DNA of 55,084 nucleotides from Xylanibacillus composti (GCF_018403685.1 NZ_BOVK01000072.1:1-55084), one strand, 5' to 3'; counted from the stretch's first letter, positions 36,885-44,518 are shown. Program-made: numbers and translations. Notes: a model not told the origin generated them from the sequence alone.

Positions 36885-36908
36885 CTCGCCCAGATTGGGC
36901 GAGTTTTT
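36885..36908 (+). terminator. Plus-strand terminator upstream of toxin 1
   Basis: Perfect 8-bp stem CTCGCCCA / TGGGCGAG with a 3-base loop followed by TTTTTCC. No plus-strand gene ends here, so it may stop read-through from the antitoxin RNA, or form a hairpin in the toxin mRNA leader when read on the other strand. Confidence 0.6.
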
Positions 36909-37100
36909 CCATTTGTCTGCTCTGTTCGTTTTAGTGCTCATTTCTGGTCACTGATTTAAGCGAAGGGGCTCATTTCTCCGATAAGTGATCATACGTGGTT
37001 ACACCGTTCCGTTAGCGCGTAGAGCAGCACCATTGCAGCGCTTGTCCGAATGCAACACTGCTGGCTCTATGTATTAGGTGTAGGCACATCCCTAATATTG

Positions 37101-37131
37101 GAAAATCAGCCCCGTAAGTTTTACAGGGCTG
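37101..37131 (-). terminator. Terminator of the secreted protein / metalloprotease operon
   Basis: On the minus strand CAGCCC(T)GTAA and TTAC(G)GGGCTG pair around a short loop and are followed by ATTTTCC, about 25 bp after the stop at 37156. Confidence 0.7.
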
Positions 37132-37155
37132 CAGGAATAGGTGCTTCCTGTATGA

Positions 37156-37725
37156 TTATTCGTATCTCGGATGTTTCTTGTTTTTTGCGGCTCTAACAAC
37201 GGTCTGGATAAATTCTTCTGTCTTCATGCCTTTCAGTTGGGTGAAATGGCTGTCCGCAAATTCTGCATCTACTACCCCGTCTTTTTCCTTCCATATGCCG
37301 TTGTTTGGAATGATCTGAGCATAGTGTCCTTTATTGCTTCTGGTCAAGAGAAGATACACGTCTTCTCCTGAATACGCAAAATTTTTGTGAGTGGCGAACT
37401 GCATCAATGTGATTACATCTTCCTTCGTATCACCGTAATATACTTCCTCTACTTGAACCTTCGTAGGTGTTCTTTGAATAATAAATTCTGGTCTGTCCGG
37501 AAGAGCGACATTATTTCGCTCCGTGGCACCCGTGTCCAACACCTTTCCTTTCATAATGAGATCAACATAGACAAAATCTTCTTCCAGTGACTTGGTAGGC
37601 AAATATAGACCAGCGGTGTTGTGATGCTCGTCAGAATGTTCATTCTCTCCGATAAGCAAACTCGTTCCATAAGCAACACTTACGGTGAAGACGAGTGCAA
37701 CTATAGTGATAACCACCTTTTTCAT
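37156..37725 (-). CDS. Secreted or membrane-anchored protein, unknown
   Basis: A 189-residue protein with an N-terminal hydrophobic signal (residues 5-25) and a mainly beta, charged remainder without Cys. Segments such as VQVEEVYYGD, then DVITLMQFATHKNF and EDVYLLLTRS, resemble small secreted beta-domain proteins found next to proteases, but I cannot assign a family. Starts 11 bp after the metalloprotease stop, so co-expressed with it; it could be an inhibitor, chaperone or partner of the protease. AAGGTGG lies upstream of the ATG. Confidence 0.7.
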   Translation of the reverse strand: MKKVVITIVALVFTVSVAYGTSLLIGENEHSDEHHNTAGLYLPTKSLEEDFVYVDLIMKGKVLDTGATERNNVALPDRPEFIIQRTPTKVQVEEVYYGDTKEDVITLMQFATHKNFAYSGEDVYLLLTRSNKGHYAQIIPNNGIWKEKDGVVDAEFADSHFTQLKGMKTEEFIQTVVRAAKNKKHPRYE

Positions 37726-37736
37726 GAAGCTTCCCC

Positions 37737-38369
37737 CTAGTATTTATTGTTCAAATCGGTAATATCGTATGTGGTTGGAACATGACTAAAGTCATTGCTT
37801 CCCACATGAAAGGCCATGATCGATAAAGTTCCCGCTGGTGAATGATCTAGTCCAAGAATATGCCCGATTTCGTGAGCTATAGTTGCCTTTTTCAACGTCG
37901 TGGATAAGTTGTATTCAGGATCATTTTTCCCATTGAAGTATATGGTACCGTGATCAACATTACCGGTGCAGATCGCACTTAAATGGTCATCCGGTGTTGC
38001 GGCACACATTGTTGTACCGTTCCACGGTTGAGCAAATGCAGAATAATTAACGCCCCAACCTCTGTCTGCTACCCAAGAGTTAGCATCAATAGATACCAGA
38101 TCTAAATCAGAGTAATAATAGTTTATATCCGAAACGTAAACTGGTGCAGCACTGCCATTCCACGCCCATCTTCCGTCATTATAGATTGCGCCATTCCAAC
38201 TGCTATTCAGATAATCAGCATTTGCCTTTACATCTACGATACTCCCATTCATATGAGCCCACTTAAAACTATGCACCCTCGCTGAAGAATGTGCGGAAAA
38301 CAACAAAGTGCTTAAAAGATAGATGATTAGGCAAACAAAGAACAACTTTCTGCCATAGGATAGCGTCAT
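37737..38369 (-). CDS. Secreted matrixin-like zinc metalloprotease
   Basis: A 210-residue protein with a signal peptide (residues 8-29) and the metzincin zinc site HEIGHILGLDHS (166-177: His166, Glu167, His170, His176), followed by the Met-turn in SIMAF (Met185). This fits the matrixin (M10-like) group of extracellular proteases. The domain is compact, and no propeptide with a cysteine switch is evident; two Cys (122, 134) may pair. GGGAGAATATA precedes the ATG. First gene of a two-gene operon. Secreted proteases are common outputs of agr-type systems, and the agr-like operon lies 1 kb upstream. Confidence 0.85.
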   Translation of the reverse strand: MTLSYGRKLFFVCLIIYLLSTLLFSAHSSARVHSFKWAHMNGSIVDVKANADYLNSSWNGAIYNDGRWAWNGSAAPVYVSDINYYYSDLDLVSIDANSWVADRGWGVNYSAFAQPWNGTTMCAATPDDHLSAICTGNVDHGTIYFNGKNDPEYNLSTTLKKATIAHEIGHILGLDHSPAGTLSIMAFHVGSNDFSHVPTTYDITDLNNKY

Positions 38370-38867
38370 TATATTCTCCCCTGTCTAAAATAAAATTGGA
38401 TGATAGCACTGCAGTTTCTTTTCACGCCCCCTTTCAACTCCATGCAACATCCTAGTATGTTATATTATATTCTTTTTATTCAAATCCTTCCTCCAATTGG
38501 TATTTAGTTCTTTTATCCTATACTTTTTCCAGCGGCTTTTCGTAGTGATCGCATATTGAAGTGTTTCAGCGTTAGGAAAAGAAAGATGAGGAAAGAAAAT
38601 GGTCTTATGATCAGGGGTAGGGGATAAGCGGATATAAAAGTGAACAAGTTGGTCTTTTCATATCGCGAATCCCATCCAGTCTCTAGAAATGATATGTAAA
38701 AGACCATACTAATTCGCTTCATTTTCACAGCTTCAAGACAATTGGCCGAAATAGATATCAGTCAGATGGTCGCTAATTGCCACTGAACCGCGATTAGCCC
38801 GAAATTAATCATTAGAAATGGCCACTAATGGGGCTCGACCTCTACCTATACCCTTGCAACAATCGCC
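38370..38867. other. AT-rich intergenic region with degenerate repeat
   Basis: Upstream region of the metalloprotease operon. An open frame of 71 codons on the minus strand (38513..38728) has no ribosome-binding site and is not annotated. At 38768-38832 two related segments (TGGTCGCTAATTGCC and TGGCCACTAATGGGG) form a degenerate repeat like those near 52.4 kb. No other gene seen. Confidence 0.45.
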
Positions 38868-38896
38868 TTGCATGTATGAAGCAGATGATTTATCAT
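38868..38896 (+). promoter_or_regulatory. Promoter of putative antitoxin RNA 2
   Basis: TTGCAT (38868-38873), 17 bases, TATCAT (38891-38896), embedded in a block closely matching the one at 36591-36640. Confidence 0.6.
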
Positions 38897-38902
38897 AAAG
38901 AT

Positions 38903-39020
38903 AAGTAAAGGGAGACAGCCGCTAACTGTCCCCCCGGCATAACACTTGGATGGGAAACCTCCAGGCAAGGCTAGAGGAAAATAACCCGACTTAGCGGAAA
39001 CTTGGGCGGGTTATTTTCTT
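38903..39020 (+). ncRNA. Putative antisense antitoxin RNA 2
   Basis: Inferred RNA of about 118 bases with an internal hairpin (GACAG ... CTGTC with flanking G/C pairs) and a perfect 12-bp terminal stem GAAAATAACCCG / CGGGTTATTTTC (38977-38988 and 39007-39018) followed by TT. It overlaps the 3' end of toxin 2 on the opposite strand. Confidence 0.5.
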
Positions 39021-39091
39021 TTGTTCACATATGTGAGGAGCGCCAAGATAAACATAGCGAACATCATCATATCAGCAAAAGAAAATTTCAT
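39011..39091 (-). CDS. Holin-like type I toxin, copy 2
   Basis: A 26-residue peptide, MKFSFADMMMFAMFILALLT then YVNKRK, with one hydrophobic helix and a basic end, as in the holin-like toxin family. GGGAGGTGG precedes the ATG. The stop codon lies in the terminal stem shared with the convergent RNA, exactly as in copy 1, although the peptide sequences differ strongly. Confidence 0.65.
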   Translation of the reverse strand: MKFSFADMMMFAMFILALLTYVNKRK

Positions 39092-39348
39092 AGCAACCAC
39101 CTCCCAACCGGAGGCAGCTTCTTCCCACCCAAGCTGTTACGCCTTCCTAAATTCTACCACATGCTTACCGATGATAGTAGAGTAACTTTCCATGCAAGTT
39201 TTGCTTCAAAGCACCCGTATTATAAACTTCCCCCCTGTAACCAAACCTAGTCGGGCCTTCCTAATCGTTATCCTTCCACCTTTCAGTACGAAAATTCGGT
39301 CTACCCTATTTCACATGGTGATATGTACACAAGTTGAACAGAAGAATG

Positions 39349-39738
39349 TCATTCCTCGGGGAAAGGTTGATCCATCAGGGAAATATCCCGGCTCTTCGGT
39401 AGAAGCTTCTCAACCTTCTTCATGCATGCTGCGGATACTGTTGCGTAGTGGGAGTTCTTATGAAGCGGATCGTCGAAGTATACTTTGCCCAGCACGGAGT
39501 CGTAGTAGGTAATCTTGTCCATCTGCACATTTACGCCCCGATCTAGCTTCTCAAATCCAGTCGGGGCCAGCAAGTCGAGCAATTCTTCTAAATTTATAAT
39601 ATGATGATAGACGTCATCTTGGGTATAGTAGACCACACGTCGGCCTTCCAACCCAAAGTAAAGGATCTCTCGCACATCCAACCAATGAAAGCTTCGATCG
39701 TCGGGTCTGATTACGGGGATGTATTTTTCCTTATCCAT
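39349..39738 (-). CDS. Stand-alone LytTR-domain transcription regulator
   Basis: A 129-residue protein that consists almost only of a LytTR DNA-binding domain: WLDVREILYFGLEGRRVVYY, then YHHIINLEELLDLL and the FEKLDRGVNVQMDKI strand, with a short acidic tail. AgrA and ComE have the same DNA-binding fold but carry an N-terminal receiver; none is present here. Last gene of the agr-like operon, 16 bp after agrD. It could be controlled by direct contact with the membrane protein of the operon, as in LytTR regulatory systems (HdrRM, BrsRM), instead of by phosphorylation. Start after a weak CAGGGTG. Confidence 0.85.
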   Translation of the reverse strand: MDKEKYIPVIRPDDRSFHWLDVREILYFGLEGRRVVYYTQDDVYHHIINLEELLDLLAPTGFEKLDRGVNVQMDKITYYDSVLGKVYFDDPLHKNSHYATVSAACMKKVEKLLPKSRDISLMDQPFPEE

Positions 39739-39754
39739 ACACCCTGCACAACCT

Positions 39755-39898
39755 TTAATTTTTCTTTTTTAGGAGTTCTTCGGGGACCTCGGGCCTATAT
39801 CCGATAACCCAACAAGCTGTAGAAACGGAAATTATAGATACGAAATACAGTAGTGCTGATATAGATATAATAGCATATCGTATTACCTTCTTCTTCAT
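39755..39898 (-). CDS. agrD: AgrD-like cyclic lactone autoinducer precursor
   Basis: A 47-residue peptide: basic start and amphipathic/hydrophobic leader (MKKKVIRYAIISISALLYF), a core STACWVIGY (26-34), and an acidic recognition tail RPEVPEELLKKKN. The Cys29-to-EVP spacing equals that of S. aureus AgrD-I, where Cys is followed by four ring residues, a cut, and then a tail ending in EVPKEL. By that comparison the thiolactone ring would be Cys29-Trp-Val-Ile-Gly33. The ATG overlaps the agrB stop (ATGA), and AGGAGG lies upstream. Too short for standard gene calling. Confidence 0.85.
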   Translation of the reverse strand: MKKKVIRYAIISISALLYFVSIISVSTACWVIGYRPEVPEELLKKKN

Positions 39899-40422
39899 AC
39901 ACCTCTCCCTCTCCTCCTAAATTTAACAATCCCTAAAGATGCTGTAAAGCAACCCTTTGCAAAGATACCTGACAAGAAAAAAAAATTTAAAGAAACTATA
40001 ATCGCGGCACTAAATTTAAGCAGTCGAAAGTGTTTTTCTGGAATTCTTGTCTTATTTGCTATATTAGATGGAGCAAATACCAAAATTATAAGCACGCTTA
40101 AAACTGTTAATATTACAATCCAGGTATTGTTAATCGGAATAAGTGGTAATATTGTCAGCACTACAACCGAAACTAGCATACACACCAACATTGATCGAAA
40201 GTGTATGCCGCCTATAATGAACCGAAGTAAAGCAACAGTTAATATTGTTAGCACTGTTTCTTTTAGCATTCCTATAAACAATCCAAATATAATTGCGAGT
40301 AAAACAACGGAAACATTACTGATCAATGTCACCAAACCAAATTTCAGCACTTCTACTGAGGCTGTTCTATCAGGTACCGCCTTTTTCATTGACATGGCGA
40401 TTCTTTCAGCAATTATTTGCAC
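39895..40422 (-). CDS. agrB: AgrB-like accessory gene regulator / peptide-modifying protease
   Basis: A 175-residue integral membrane cysteine protease that cuts the C-terminal tail of AgrD and forms the thiolactone. The catalytic pair is His74 and Cys81 in RFIIGGIHFRSMLVC, with the spacing of seven found in S. aureus AgrB, and about five TM helices are visible. It is somewhat short at the C-terminus compared with the usual 190-210 residues. Translation starts at GTG three bases after the upstream stop and overlaps agrD by 4 bp, so the three genes are tightly coupled. Confidence 0.88.
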   Translation of the reverse strand: MQIIAERIAMSMKKAVPDRTASVEVLKFGLVTLISNVSVVLLAIIFGLFIGMLKETVLTILTVALLRFIIGGIHFRSMLVCMLVSVVVLTILPLIPINNTWIVILTVLSVLIILVFAPSNIANKTRIPEKHFRLLKFSAAIIVSLNFFFLSGIFAKGCFTASLGIVKFRRRGRGV

Positions 40423-40425
40423 TAA

Positions 40426-41085
40426 TTAACTCACTTCCTTTCTCTCCTTTTTACGTGAGATAGAAATTAAAATAGAGGAAGATAGAAAAAGCAATAAACT
40501 AACAATTAAGAAACTAGTTGAATTCCCAAATTGTGCAGTAAAGAAATAGGTGCCAGCAAAACTAATTACCGAAAGAATAGCTACAAATAACAACATTAAA
40601 TTCTCTTTTTCTTTATAGTTAACTGCTGCATCTTCATCATGAGGGACATATGAGAAGCCATAATTCTTTCGCCTTATAAACAAGGCTATTCCAATCGCTA
40701 TTGAACCAGAGAAAAATGCAACCAAGTACATTTCTAAACTGAATTGATCAATTTGAGGTGAAAATAATGAAACGAAAAAAGCGACGGCTAAATCTAACAT
40801 CGCAAATATGATTGATCCGGTAATTGCCATGACTGCCGCGTAAAAAATTTGAAAGCGAAACAATAACCATATGAATATAATTAGGCAACCCATCTGAACA
40901 AACGTTGCGTACATCGCGTGATCGGCCACTCTCATCGTGTAGGACAAATAAGATAACGATATACAAACAAATACTATTTGTGGTATATACCATCGATAAT
41001 TAATTCTAAACAAACTAAACATGAGCACTAGCATTCCAATATATTGTACTGACGAGGCTAATGTGAAGATTAAGTAGTTGACCAT
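40426..41085 (-). CDS. Seven-TM protein of the agr-like operon (paralog 1)
   Basis: A 219-residue polytopic membrane protein with about seven helices, a cytoplasmic loop RRKNYGFSYVPHDED (about 137-151) and a basic C-terminal tail (SRKKERKEVS). It occupies the place of AgrC in an agr operon and has a similar number of helices to the AgrC sensor, but it has no HisKA or ATPase domain. It shares YRWYIPQIVFVCISLSYLS, WLLFRF and R-x-(N/R)-(W/Y)-GF(S/T)(F/Y)V with seven other copies in this window. GAGGG lies upstream of the ATG. I infer a role as peptide receptor or as membrane partner/inhibitor of the LytTR regulator. Confidence 0.8.
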   Translation of the reverse strand: MVNYLIFTLASSVQYIGMLVLMFSLFRINYRWYIPQIVFVCISLSYLSYTMRVADHAMYATFVQMGCLIIFIWLLFRFQIFYAAVMAITGSIIFAMLDLAVAFFVSLFSPQIDQFSLEMYLVAFFSGSIAIGIALFIRRKNYGFSYVPHDEDAAVNYKEKENLMLLFVAILSVISFAGTYFFTAQFGNSTSFLIVSLLLFLSSSILISISRKKERKEVS

Positions 41086-41280
41086 TCACTATCTTCCCTC
41101 TTTACTTTAGTAATAAACTTATATTTTTATTTTAGCATCACTATTCTGATAATTGCTACAAAAAAAATAACCAGCATTCAATTTTATTCATTCTAAATAC
41201 CTAAATCACCTGGTAAAATTGGACTACTTCCTAAATCATCCATTTTCAGGGATAAATTCACCCCCTATTAGTAATCATAC

Positions 41281-41864
41281 CTATTTCAAAATCCGCTTCT
41301 TTTTATCATACTTCTGTATTTCTTCCTTCCCCGATAAATACATCAAGACACCCATGCTCCCAAGTACAGTTAATATCATGATGAAAAACCTTCGAGAATC
41401 TGCGTATAAAACTAACACGATATAGACTACAAAAAAGCAGATGATCAAGCAGACAACAATCAATATAAAAAACAGATTGCTTCTTTCGCGGTAGTTCATG
41501 AGAATTGGACGTTCAGCAGGCACAAATGAAAATCCCCAGTTCCTTCTGTGGATCAAGTTGGCAAGGCCTAATGCGCAAACTCCTGATAGGAGAGCCACGA
41601 TATGCGTTCTTGAAGTCATGGGTTCCAAATTGGTAACAACCTTCAAAGCCAGCAAGGCTACACATAATTGAATCAAGCCATATGTAAAGAAACTACACAC
41701 GGTTATAATGGCTGCGTGCAGTAAGCTAAATCGAAAATGCAACCAATATAGACGATCCAGAGTAACAATTGAGTTACTGAAGTATAGAAGGCACTGAACA
41801 TGAGTGCAAAAATGGGGATATACTCCACGAATGAAACAGAAATAAACAGTGCATATCTCATCAT
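41281..41864 (-). pseudogene. Decayed seven-TM paralog 2
   Basis: From the ATG at 41864 (or 41861) the frame reads RYALFISVSFVEYIPIFAL, MFSAF, matching the start of paralog 3. It then jumps to TSVTQLLLWI, so about 30 codons including the first loop and second helix are missing. Near 41745 the frame shifts: the match continues in another frame as LHFRFSLLHAAIITV and runs to RRNWGFSFVPAE and KEEIQKYDKKKRILK. The C-terminal two thirds remain intact and open. Closest to paralog 3 at 47846. Probably non-functional. Confidence 0.75.
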
Positions 41865-42193
41865 ACAAAGCACTTGACCTGATTATCCTTTTAATTTCAG
41901 GTGCTTCTCTTCACAACATCGTTTGAAACAATCTCGTTAGCGCCTTGTCTTTACATCTCTCATTGTTTGTTTCAGTTATGCTCTTAATGATTGTCTGTTT
42001 CATATATGGGAAATACATACAAAAAAATTTAGGATGCAATAGGAGTATACATATAAACATCGAGAGAATATAGTGTTGGTAATATCCATCTCATGGTTTA
42101 CCACCTTATTTGTGAAAAACGGATCCGTTTTTTATAAAATCCATGATGTCGCGAGTCATGGACACCTTAAAAATTGAAATGGAGGACGGAATA
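41865..42193. other. AT-rich intergenic region between divergent units
   Basis: 329 bases upstream of the papain-like protease gene and the decayed paralog. The right part holds the promoter with embedded palindrome at 42110..42138. The rest has no supported gene. Confidence 0.45.
42110..42138 (+). promoter_or_regulatory. Putative promoter with 18-bp palindromic operator
   Basis: TTGTGA (42110-42115), a 17-base spacer and TATAAA (42133-42138). The spacer almost exactly contains the perfect 18-bp palindrome AAAAACGGATCCGTTTTT (42115-42132). A repressor bound there would block the promoter of the protease gene. Confidence 0.45.
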
Positions 42194-42784
42194 ATGGTAA
42201 GAAAATTATCCCTATTATCTTTATCTTATGTTTTGATTTTTGCTCTATCCTTTGTCGGCACGTCCACAGCTAGTACAACCTATAAATTGCTAGATGTAGT
42301 GCAGCACCCACAAGAAAAAAGTAACTGGTGCTGGGTTGCGGCATCTAAATCAATCGTACAGTACCATACAGGTACTGCATACACACAATGCCAGATTTAC
42401 AAATGGGGCAAGGGGACGACAGATTGTCCGAATGAAGATGGAAGCTGGTCAAATTATCAAAATGTATTTGATAATGCTGGCTTTGTGAATAAAGGTACGG
42501 AAGCGTCAGGAACTGTTACTTTAAATTTTATCAAAGGTCAAATCGATGCCGATAAGCCCATGATCATTAGAAAGTCATGGCTTGACAGTAGCACCGGTAA
42601 AAAGACGGGAACTAATCATGCGGCACCAGTAATTGGGTACAATACTTCCACTAAAAGAGTTGCTTACATTAACATCACTTATTCAAACCCCTCTAACACG
42701 GGAACAGTTTGGCGTGACTATGACTATATGGTAGATAACACAAGTTATGAATGGACTAAATCTCGCTATGGTATGTATAAGTAA
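42194..42784 (+). CDS. Secreted papain-like cysteine protease (C39/C70-like)
   Basis: A 196-residue protein with a signal peptide (residues 4-27, ending STAS) and a papain-like fold: catalytic Cys46 in KSNWCWVAASKSIVQYH, a TQCQ segment (Cys66, possibly disulphide-linked to Cys78), His142 in TNHAAPVIGYN, and the strand YINITYSNP. The NWCW...TQCQ pattern is shared with AvrRpt2-type C70 and related C39-like peptidases. GGAGGACGG precedes the ATG at 42194. A membrane-anchored partner gene, now frameshifted, begins 16 bp downstream. Confidence 0.8.
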   Translation: MVRKLSLLSLSYVLIFALSFVGTSTASTTYKLLDVVQHPQEKSNWCWVAASKSIVQYHTGTAYTQCQIYKWGKGTTDCPNEDGSWSNYQNVFDNAGFVNKGTEASGTVTLNFIKGQIDADKPMIIRKSWLDSSTGKKTGTNHAAPVIGYNTSTKRVAYINITYSNPSNTGTVWRDYDYMVDNTSYEWTKSRYGMYK

Positions 42785-42800
42785 GAAAGGGAGCGATGGA

Positions 42801-43581
42801 ATGAGGAAGAGTGCGGTTTTATTACTGAGTGGATTATTGACGATCCTGCTGGCAGGATTCTCTTATGCTGAAGATACAGGAGAGCGAATTCCGAACGAAG
42901 TGAAAAATCATCGATCATGATTTGATTCGCGGCTTAGAAGCGGAATTTTTCGATACGGGACTACAGCAATCGGTAAACTTTGAAGAGAAGAAAGGGAAGC
43001 TAAAGGCAGGAAAGATTCATCCTATATTTAAGGTGAATGTTAGTAAAGAATCCGGCGTGAGTATAGATTTTGCCGATTCTTATTTGGTGCCTATATATCA
43101 AAATGACATCGTTCGCACTGGTGTTGAAATTGCAAATCACAGAGGTGAATATCGGGTTGTTGCAGTTGGCTTCCCCCAAGTGCAAGCACGCGCATTGGAC
43201 AAAAGGAAAAACGATGAGCGGTTTGTCTGGGATATGGTAACCGGCGCAGCGTATCTGTATGATACCAAAAGTCAAACGATACGAGCATTGGAAGAAGGTA
43301 CACAGTCCTATGTGAACGAGGCCAGTAAACGGATGAATAAACGTCAAGCTAATTCATCGGAATTAACAGTCGATGAATTTAAGGATTTCATATATGCGGA
43401 ATACGAAAGTACCGTGTCAAGTAATCCTGAAATGGATGGTTTCCTGGGAGGGGGAGCTTCCGATCTAGGCAATGAATCGAAAATATCGACACATTCACAG
43501 TGGTTGATGTGGATTACAGTATTGCTCGTTGCGGTGATAATAGGTGGAACCTTCCTATATCGCAATCAGAAGAAGGGTTAG
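42801..43581 (+). pseudogene. Frameshifted gene for a secreted, C-terminally anchored protein
   Basis: The ATG at 42801 follows GGGAGCGATGGA and encodes a signal peptide (RKSAVLLLSGLLTILLAGFS, then YAEDTG). The frame stops at 42921 after an A5 run (42903-42907). Removing one A restores a continuous reading through IIDHDLIRGLEAEFFDTG into a further 220 codons that end with a TM helix (WLMWITVLLVAVIIGGTFLY) and a basic tail. The product would be about 258 residues. It may be a pseudogene, a sequencing error, or slippage-corrected. Position suggests a partner of the protease upstream. No family recognised. Confidence 0.7.
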
Positions 43582-43589
43582 TCGAAATA

Positions 43590-43615
43590 TAGCCCCCGGC
43601 TTTGTCCGGGGGCTA
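43590..43615. terminator. Terminator between convergent genes
   Basis: Perfect 10-bp stem TAGCCCCCGG / CCGGGGGCTA with a 6-base loop, eight bases after the stop at 43581. Confidence 0.7.
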
Positions 43616-43661
43616 TGCTATGCATATTAAGTTATTCTTCAAGTATGGATTCTGGATCTCT

Positions 43662-44459
43662 CTAAAAGTCACATCTTGTTTTCCTCACAGCATCCTGAGT
43701 TTGTCGGTCGAACATAAATCTTCCCGGATCGTTCTGATCCAACTCATACACATTATTCAGACCATAACCTTTCCCAAGTACAGTAGTGAAACTATTGTAT
43801 TCCTCTACGATTTCTATGGGCATGTACAGTGCATACCCGTCAAATCTGACCAACCAAAGCGCGCCCGCTTCTTCGTATTCATAAAAGTCCGCCATGTACA
43901 CTTCTGTTCCTGACCAAATACCGCTTTCCGTGCCTCTTTCCAGATCCTCGCAGACTGCTTTTGCAGTTTCTTCTATAGCTATGATCATCTTTTCCTTGCG
44001 AGGGGACATCCCATAATTCGGGGGATGCGCCTCTTGAATCTCGATAGTAAAACTCCCCACCGCCATATAGTTGCCTTGCGGGTAATGATCCTCACCTGGA
44101 CCTACTTGACCTTCACTATAGACGATTCCTTGTTGAATCATGAACCGAACCAGCCACTCCCCTGCACTCGTCTGAGCATATACCTGTTTGTCGCCAGATC
44201 CATCGTCATAGACCCGAACTTCAACCTCCAAGGTCCGGCCTATATAAGGATCAAAATTCTTATCAGTAGGACTCCCCCTTACTTCCGTCGGATAAAACCA
44301 CAGCCGGTCGTTGATGTACTGCTCAAGTGCCGTCTGGATATTCTGTAACGTGAAACCGCTCGGCAACAGGGCAGTTCCGCTTGTGTGGGTTGCTGTGCCA
44401 CTGCATAGTAGCAAGAAGCTCAATAGAAGACCGCCCAATCGATATTTAATGCCAGACAC
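43662..44459 (-). CDS. Secreted protein, unknown
   Basis: A 265-residue protein with a signal peptide (residues 5-28). The mature part is acidic and Tyr-rich with alternating beta-type segments (RTLEVEVRVYDDGSGDKQ, EYEEAGALWLVRFDGYALYM) and only two Cys. It starts with GTG after GAGGGTG. It reads toward the protease operon. I recognise no domain; the helix-then-beta pattern around residues 35-60 (IQTALEQYINDRLWFYP) suggests an intact gene under selection. Confidence 0.65.
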   Translation of the reverse strand: MSGIKYRLGGLLLSFLLLCSGTATHTSGTALLPSGFTLQNIQTALEQYINDRLWFYPTEVRGSPTDKNFDPYIGRTLEVEVRVYDDGSGDKQVYAQTSAGEWLVRFMIQQGIVYSEGQVGPGEDHYPQGNYMAVGSFTIEIQEAHPPNYGMSPRKEKMIIAIEETAKAVCEDLERGTESGIWSGTEVYMADFYEYEEAGALWLVRFDGYALYMPIEIVEEYNSFTTVLGKGYGLNNVYELDQNDPGRFMFDRQTQDAVRKTRCDF

Positions 44460-44518
44460 CGCACACCCTCATTTCTATGGAAATGTTCGCGAATTTCCTG
44501 CTTTGGGATAGCCCCTTA

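Larger units (their letters stand above)
36816..37155. other. Intergenic region downstream of the secreted-protein operon
   Basis: 340 bases without a protein gene. It holds the terminators at 36885 (plus strand) and 37101 (minus strand) and a short degenerate repeat with GCTCATTTCT at about 36938 and 36969. The toxin 1 promoter must lie here on the minus strand; AATAAAG-type sequence at about 36870 is a weak candidate. Confidence 0.45.

Noticed and set aside
36930-36990. GCTCATTTCT direct repeat considered as a possible CRISPR-like or attachment repeat
   Set aside because: Only two short imperfect copies; fits the general degenerate intergenic repeats seen elsewhere in the window.
38513-38728. 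71-codon minus-strand frame between the metalloprotease and toxin 2
   Set aside because: No ribosome-binding site, no recognisable pattern, and AT-rich surroundings where chance frames are common.
41090-41270. Short minus-strand frames between paralogs 1 and 2 (for example a 22-codon GTG frame ending GSSPILPGDLGI and an 11-codon frame), considered as extra signal peptides
   Set aside because: No Cys-containing core with an acidic tail and weak start signals; could not be supported over chance.
41940-42020. Possible LytTR/AgrA-type direct repeats (TTCAGTTATG and nearby) upstream of the papain-like protease
   Set aside because: Only one half-site resembles the consensus, and the second repeat at the expected spacing was not convincing.
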